Positions 58,929 to 64,000 of a stretch of DNA of 64,000 nt are shown piece by piece (positions within the stretch are counted from its first letter, which is position 1; each line of letters starts with the position of its first letter). The notes below the pieces were generated by a model. It did no database searches. It was not told where the DNA came from and was given only the letters and a program-made list of their open reading frames with translations. The stretch lies in the NCBI GenBank assembly GCA_963742105.1, contig CAVUKN010000007.1, positions 1 through 64,000 of the forward strand. Direction: 5' to 3'. Origin of the DNA: Gp6-AA40 sp963742105 (GTDB taxonomy: Bacteria > Acidobacteriota > Vicinamibacteria > Vicinamibacterales > UBA2999). The translations under genes and the position numbers were made by a program.

Positions 58929-60749
58929 TTATGGCCGTGCACGGGATGTGCTCATGACCACTGCGCCAGGCCTCGAGAACGTGATGCGGCAATCGTCGAT
59001 TCGAATCGGGGACGAATCGTGCGCGACGTCGGTGTCCTCTGTCGTCAGCACCGTCCGGCCGCCCGGGTCCACGGCGACCGCGCCCGCACCCGAAAGCTGT
59101 GCGACGACGAGCGCGGATGGAAGATGGAGCGCCACCGCATGTTCGGTGGGGGACGACACGTCGAACATTCCGGCGGCGAGACGACCAGGGGCGAGCTGTT
59201 TGCGCAGGGCCAGCAGTCGCTGGTAGAGGGTCAACGTTTCCCGGTGCGGCGACCGCTGGCGGTCGTCCCACGCGAGCCGGCTGCGGTGGAAGGTCTCCGG
59301 ATCCTGCGGGTCAGGGATCGTCGCGCGCCGCGCCGGATCGGCGAAGGCGCGAAAGCCGCTGAACTCCTCGCGGCGGCCCTCGGTAATCTGGTGGCCCAGC
59401 GTGGAGTGATGGTCGGTGAAAAACAGGAACGGCGCGGTCGCAGCCCACTCCTGCCCCATGAACAGCAACGGCGTTTCCGGCGCCAGCAGCAGCAGGGTTG
59501 TGAGGGCGCGAAACGTGGCGAAGTCGACCTGGTGATGCAGCCGTGCACCATCGGCGCGGTTGCCAATCTGGTCGTGGTTCTGAAGACACGTGACGAATTG
59601 ACAGGGCGCGAGACCCACCGTCGGAGTTCCCCGGCCCGGGCTCCCCGACGGAGCGGTCTCGGTCCCGGTGAAAAACCAGCCCTGGCGCAGCGTCGTCGCG
59701 ATGTCGGCGCTGGTCCCCTGATACTCAGCGAAATAGCCTTCGCGCTCGTGGGCGGTATGCACCCGGACCTGGTGATGAAAGTCGTCTGCCCACACAGCAT
59801 CCAGGCCGAATCCGCTTCGTTCAGGTGGGAGCACGAGCTGGGCGAGATTGCGGTTGTCCTCGGCGACCAGGTGCACGTCACGTCCGGCACACGCGCGGAC
59901 GCAGCGCGTCAGCTCGGCGAGAAAATGTTCCGGACCATCGTCGATCAGCGCATGCGTCGCGTCGAGCCTGAGGCCGTCAGCGTGATACTCGCGAATCCAC
60001 CGTAGTGCGTTCTCGATGAGAAAGCGGCGGACTTCCCGCGAGCCTTCGCCGTCGAGATTGATGGCATCGCCCCAGGGCGTGACATGTACGGCGTTGAAGT
60101 ACTTCGTGCAAAACGCCCGCAGGTAATTCCCGTCGGGCCCGAGATGGTTGTAGACCACATCGACGAACACGGCAACGTCTCGCTGGTGCGCGGCATCGAC
60201 GAGCGCCCGGAGATCGTCCGGACGTCCGTATACGCGTGCCGGCGCGAACAGCGCGGTGCCGTCGTAACCCCAATTGCGGTTTCCGGCAAAGTCGCCGAGC
60301 GGCATCAACTCGATCGCCGTGACGCCCAGCGAGACGAGATGATCGAGCCGGTCGATGACGCCTCGAAACGTGCCCTCCGGCGTGAACGTACCGACGTGCA
60401 GCTCGTAGAAGACCAGGTCCGGCAGTTCAGGCGCGACCCACTGCGCATCCGTCCAGGCAAACGCCGCCGGATCGACGACCGCGGACGGACCGTGAACGCC
60501 GAGAGGCTGGAAGCGAGAGGCAGGATCGGGAAACGTCCGAGCCTCGTCTCCGTCGAGGCGGTAACGATACCGATGCCCCGGCACGACGTCCGCGAACGTC
60601 GCGGACCAGTATCCGGTGGCCGATTGAGTCAGCGTCCGTGTCTGACCATCGTCGAGAACGACGGCGACCTCGCGATGATCGGGTGCCCAGACACAGAACG
60701 TCGTCGCGCGTCCGTCCCAGTGAGCTCCAAGATTCGATGATTCAGGCAT
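58929..60749 (-). CDS. treZ: Malto-oligosyltrehalose trehalohydrolase
   Basis: 606 residues, uninterrupted, start at 60747-60749. An N-terminal beta domain (GRATTFCVWAPDHREVAVVL) is followed by the GH13 barrel: FYELHVGTFTPEGTFRGVID, ELMPLGDFAGNRNWGYDG, VFVDVVYNHLGPDGNYL, nucleophile ADGLRLDATHAL, acid/base VHLVAEDNRN, and FVTCLQNHDQIGNRA. It splits trehalose from maltooligosyl-trehalose made by TreY. No treY gene is in the window, so TreY may lie elsewhere. The start overlaps the end of treS-mak by 8 bases, so the two are co-translated. Confidence 0.93.
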   Translation of the reverse strand: MPESSNLGAHWDGRATTFCVWAPDHREVAVVLDDGQTRTLTQSATGYWSATFADVVPGHRYRYRLDGDEARTFPDPASRFQPLGVHGPSAVVDPAAFAWTDAQWVAPELPDLVFYELHVGTFTPEGTFRGVIDRLDHLVSLGVTAIELMPLGDFAGNRNWGYDGTALFAPARVYGRPDDLRALVDAAHQRDVAVFVDVVYNHLGPDGNYLRAFCTKYFNAVHVTPWGDAINLDGEGSREVRRFLIENALRWIREYHADGLRLDATHALIDDGPEHFLAELTRCVRACAGRDVHLVAEDNRNLAQLVLPPERSGFGLDAVWADDFHHQVRVHTAHEREGYFAEYQGTSADIATTLRQGWFFTGTETAPSGSPGRGTPTVGLAPCQFVTCLQNHDQIGNRADGARLHHQVDFATFRALTTLLLLAPETPLLFMGQEWAATAPFLFFTDHHSTLGHQITEGRREEFSGFRAFADPARRATIPDPQDPETFHRSRLAWDDRQRSPHRETLTLYQRLLALRKQLAPGRLAAGMFDVSSPTEHAVALHLPSALVVAQLSGAGAVAVDPGGRTVLTTEDTDVAHDSSPIRIDDCRITFSRPGAVVMSTSRARP

Positions 60750-63700
60750 TCAGGGATGAGCCGAGGCGCAACAGGCCGCTGAGCGGAACCTTCACCCAGT
60801 CCGGCCGGTTATTGAGCTCATAACCGAGCTCGTACAAGGCCTTGTTCACGACGAACGCCTGCAACAGGACATCCAGCGCCTGCGTTTGTGATGGCAGAAT
60901 CGCTGCGTCGGCAGTGACCGCGAGATAGCTTCGCAGAAATACTGCGCTGACCCACGTCTCCCACAGCGCCGCCCAGGGCGCGAGACGCTCGACATCTTCC
61001 CGTCGTGTGATCGTCGCGGCGTTGAGTGCCGTCAGCGCGGCGTAGCTGAATGACCGCAGCATGCCGGCGACATCGCGCAGCGGCGAGGTCTTGGCGCGAC
61101 GCTCCGCAAGCGGGCGCGCTGGCTCCCCCTCGAAATCGAGGATGACGATGTCGCCTTCGTTGACGAGGACCTGTCCCAGGTGGTAATCGCCGTGGCAGCG
61201 GAGCCGCATGCCTCCGTCATGCAGGTCGGTGAGGTCCGTGAAGCGCTGCACGATGTCGTCACGGCGATCGAGTACCTCGCGTGCGAGCTCTCGCGCCCTT
61301 GTGTCGAGCGTCGTCAGCCTGATGTCGAGCAGGCGCAACTGTTCGTCGGCGTGCTGACGCATGGCGGTCGCTGTCAACTCCAGATCCTGACGCGTGTACT
61401 TCTCGGACACGAAGGCTGGATCGCTCGACTCCGTCAACTGGACGTGTAATTCGCCGGTCCGGCGGCCGAGCACATCGGCCGTTGCCAGGTATGTGGTGAT
61501 CGCCTCCGCGACCGGTGGCGGAACGGGACCGCCGCCGGTGATGAACGCATGCGTGTCCTGCGGGGACGGGTCCGGCGCAGGAAGGCCGACGACATGCTCG
61601 AGGTATCGTCCGAGAACTTCGATCGTGACCTGCCAGCCGTTACCCTGGTTCTTGACGAATCCCTGCAGCATCGCCACCGACGCTCGATCGTGGCCGGGCG
61701 TTTCGTAGTCGATCGTTCCCTTGAGCGGCGGGATGCGGGTGAATCCGCTGCGCGTCAGGTACTCACCGATCTCGACGTCCGGATTGGGCCCGAGCTCGAC
61801 GCGCCGGAACATCTTCAGGATGAGGTGCTGACCGAACAGCACCGACGTGTTGCTCTGGTCGGGCGCGTTGCGGGTGATCGCCGTCAGCGCATCTGCCGGC
61901 GCGTGACTGGCGTCGAGCCCGAGGTTGCCCCCGCGGATGCGGCCCGTACGCATGGCGGTTTCGCGCTGCTCCTGCATCATCCCGAGCAGGATCTGGCAGG
62001 TCCCATCGTCGAAGAGGCCGTCGTAGAGCAGCCCTTTGCGGGCACCGGAGATTCTTGACACGATGCCCGACGTGTACTGCCGTTCGACCGCATCGGCCTC
62101 GACGCCGCTGGACATGGCCAGCGGCAGGTACGTACTGCTCGCGGCCGCCGTCGCCGTATTGGACTTCGACCACGGTCAGAAATGCCGGATGCGCGCCGCG
62201 TCGCAGCGTTGTCCAGTCGAGGAACCGGGCACGAACCACGTTTCGCGCCTTGCCGCCGAACCAGCGTTGGCGAGCGAGGAACGAACCCAGGGACTGGCGC
62301 TCGAGGATGGTCCTCGCGCTTCCGTCGAGGATCGAGTCCCAGACGACTCCGGCGAAGAGCGTCGGCAGCTCGAGATGTTCCGGCAGCGGCGGAGCGACGC
62401 GCGACGTCACCGGAACGACCGCCTCCTGCAGTTGGAACCAGTAGAAGCCGTAAGCGGACAGCGTCAGGAAGAAGGGTTCGTCGCCGATCCGCGGAAACTG
62501 TGCCTGCCCGAGCATCTCGACCGGGGTCAGGCCGGAAAAAGGCTGCAGCGGAATCGACACCGGCTGCACGTGGCGCGAGAGGTTGGCCACGCACAGGACG
62601 ATCGTGTTCTCGTGGCGGCGGACGTAGGTCAGGACCTTGCGGTTGTCGGTCGAAATGAACTCGATCGATCCGCGTCCGAACACCTGGTGTTGACGGCGGA
62701 GCGCGATCATCCGCTTCATCCAGTGAAGCAGTGAGAATGGCGACCGCTCCTGCGCTTCGACGTTGATCGACTCGTATCCGTAAACCGGGTCCATGATGAC
62801 CGGAAAGAAGAGGCGCGCCGGGTCACAGCGGGAGAAGCCGGCGTTGCGGTCGCTGCTCCACTGCATCGGTGTGCGCACGCCGTTCCGATCGCCGAGGTAG
62901 ACGTTGTCGCCCATCCCGATCTCGTCGCCGTAGTAGACGATCGGCGTGCCCGGCATCGAGAACAGCAGGCTGTTCATCAGCTCGATGCGACGACGGCTGT
63001 TTTCCATGAGCGGCGCAAGCCGCCGGCGGATGCCGACATTGATCCGCATCTGCGGCTCCGCGGCGTACTGGCCGTACATGTAATCGCGCTCTTCGTCCGT
63101 CACCATTTCGAGAGTCAGCTCGTCGTGGTTGCGCAGGAAGATGGCCCACTGGCAGGCCTCCGGCACCTCCGGCGTCTGATTCATGATTTCGACGATCGGA
63201 TGCCGCTCCTCCTGGCGCAGCGCCATGAACATGCGTGGCATCAGCGGGAAGTGAAACGCCATGTGGCATTCGTCGGCATCGCCGAAATAGGCGCGCACGT
63301 CAGACGGCCACTGGTTCGCTTCGGCCAGCAGCACCCGTCCCTCGTAGCGCGCGTCCACTTCGCGGCGGATCCGTTTCAGGATGTCGTGCGTCTCCGGCAG
63401 GTTCTCGTTGATGGTGCCGTCGCGCTCGATCAGGTACGGGATGGCGTCGAGGCGAAGTGCGTCGACGCCCATATCGAGCCACAAGCGCATGACGTCGAGG
63501 ACGGCCTCGAGGACGGCCGGATTGTCGAAGTTCAGGTCCGGCTGGTGCGAAAAGAATCGATGCCAGTAGTACTGGCCGGCGATCGGATCGAACGTCCAGT
63601 TCGATTTCTCCGTGTCCGTAAAGATGATGCGGGTTCCCGCGTACTTCGTGTCGACGTCGCTCCAGACGTAGTAGTCCCGCTCCGGCGACCCCTTCGGCGC

Positions 63701-64000
63701 GGTTCGCGCCCGCTGGAACCAGGGGTGCTGATCGGAGGTGTGGTTGATGACCAGCTCCGTCAGGACGCGGATGTTGCGCGTATGCGCTTCGTCGAGGAAC
63801 TGCTTGAAGTCCTCGAGGCTGCCATAAATCGGATTGATCGTCGAGTAGTCGGCGATGTCGTAGCCGTCGTCCCGCAGCGGCGAGGGGTAGAACGGCAGCA
63901 GCCACAAACAGGTGATGCCGAGGTCCTGAAGATAGGGGAGCTTCTGCGTCAGTCCGGGAAGGTCGCCGATGCCGTCGCCATTGCTGTCGTAGAAGGCGCG
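60742..64000 (-). CDS. treS-mak: Trehalose synthase-maltokinase fusion, 5' end beyond the window, one frameshift as assembled
   Basis: About 1,086 residues are visible. The trehalose synthase part (GH13) runs from 64,000 to about 62,330: NGDGIGDLPGLTQKLPYLQD, WLLPFYPSPLRDDGYDIADY, LVINHTSDQHPWFQRART, nucleophile GVDALRLDAIPYLIERDG, VLLAEANQWP, LRNHDELTLEM and YYGDEIGMGDNVYLGDRNG. A maltokinase cap (LARQRWFGGKARNVVRARFL) and kinase domain follow: NTSVLFGQHLILKMFRRVE, LRCHGDYHLGQVLV, VILDFEGEPARP. TreS interconverts maltose and trehalose, and Mak traps maltose as its 1-phosphate for GlgE. The frame is broken by a duplicated GTAC at 62,128-62,135; removing four bases restores REQYLPLAMSSGVEA. 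Confidence 0.92.

Overview
The window reads as a metagenome-type contig assembled from two different bacterial genomes. From base 1 to about 37,430 the gene content fits Verrucomicrobiota (probably Chthoniobacterales-like): a DUF1080 protein, DUF1549/DUF1553 plus DUF1501 genes, an N-terminal LEPR-XLL-like motif on an RTX protein, and a DWG-type serine/threonine kinase. From about 37,431 to the end the DNA looks more G+C-rich and fits Acidobacteriota (probably Vicinamibacteria-like): DUF2934, Ku/LigD, TreZ and TreS-Mak, and CACGAAG intergenic elements. At about 37,430 a minus-strand hybrid histidine kinase breaks inside its GAF domain and continues directly into the ATPase domain of another histidine kinase on the plus strand. 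I treat this as an assembly join, not a natural gene. The taxonomic names are inferences from gene content.

Left part: truncated DUF1080 gene (1-628, -); a tandem pair of secreted trypsin-like proteins, one with the catalytic triad and one without (755-3873); a small coupled gene; a fused PlsC/acyl-ACP synthetase like Aas (4247-6478, -) divergent from a Spinster-type MFS carrier; mutS; a four-gene minor-pilin cluster (10,697-14,865); a giant FHA-kinase-TPR-LRR-repeat protein (14,901-19,750, -); hisG; a 34-residue AURKAIP1/COX24-type protein; a TPR protein; the DUF1549/1553-DUF1501 pair; a large hairpin; then a minus-strand run of seven genes (truncated hybrid kinase, orphan GspG-like protein, second hybrid kinase, methyltransferase, glycosyltransferase, RTX protein, small secreted protein).

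Right part: 3' end of a sensor kinase followed by an HtrA protease with a possible response-regulator box; MalQ divergent from maltokinase; a decayed TPR gene; several envelope proteins; a translationally coupled polytopic membrane protein and OmpA-like lipoprotein; two tRNA-Arg genes; a TonB-dependent receptor; and a minus-strand stress cluster of treS-mak, treZ, a YciF-like gene, DUF2934, ku and ligD. Trehalose/maltose-1-phosphate metabolism and NHEJ repair sit in one directon, as expected for desiccation or starvation tolerance.

Base quality is uneven. Between 755 and about 16,200, and again at 26,400-27,400, almost every gene is broken by one- or two-base indels, including mutS and the aas-like gene. 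Genes between 16,200 and 26,200 and between 27,900 and 37,400 are nearly clean. Broken genes are annotated at full extent, because the reading frames can be joined into complete proteins with intact motifs and the breaks look like consensus errors.
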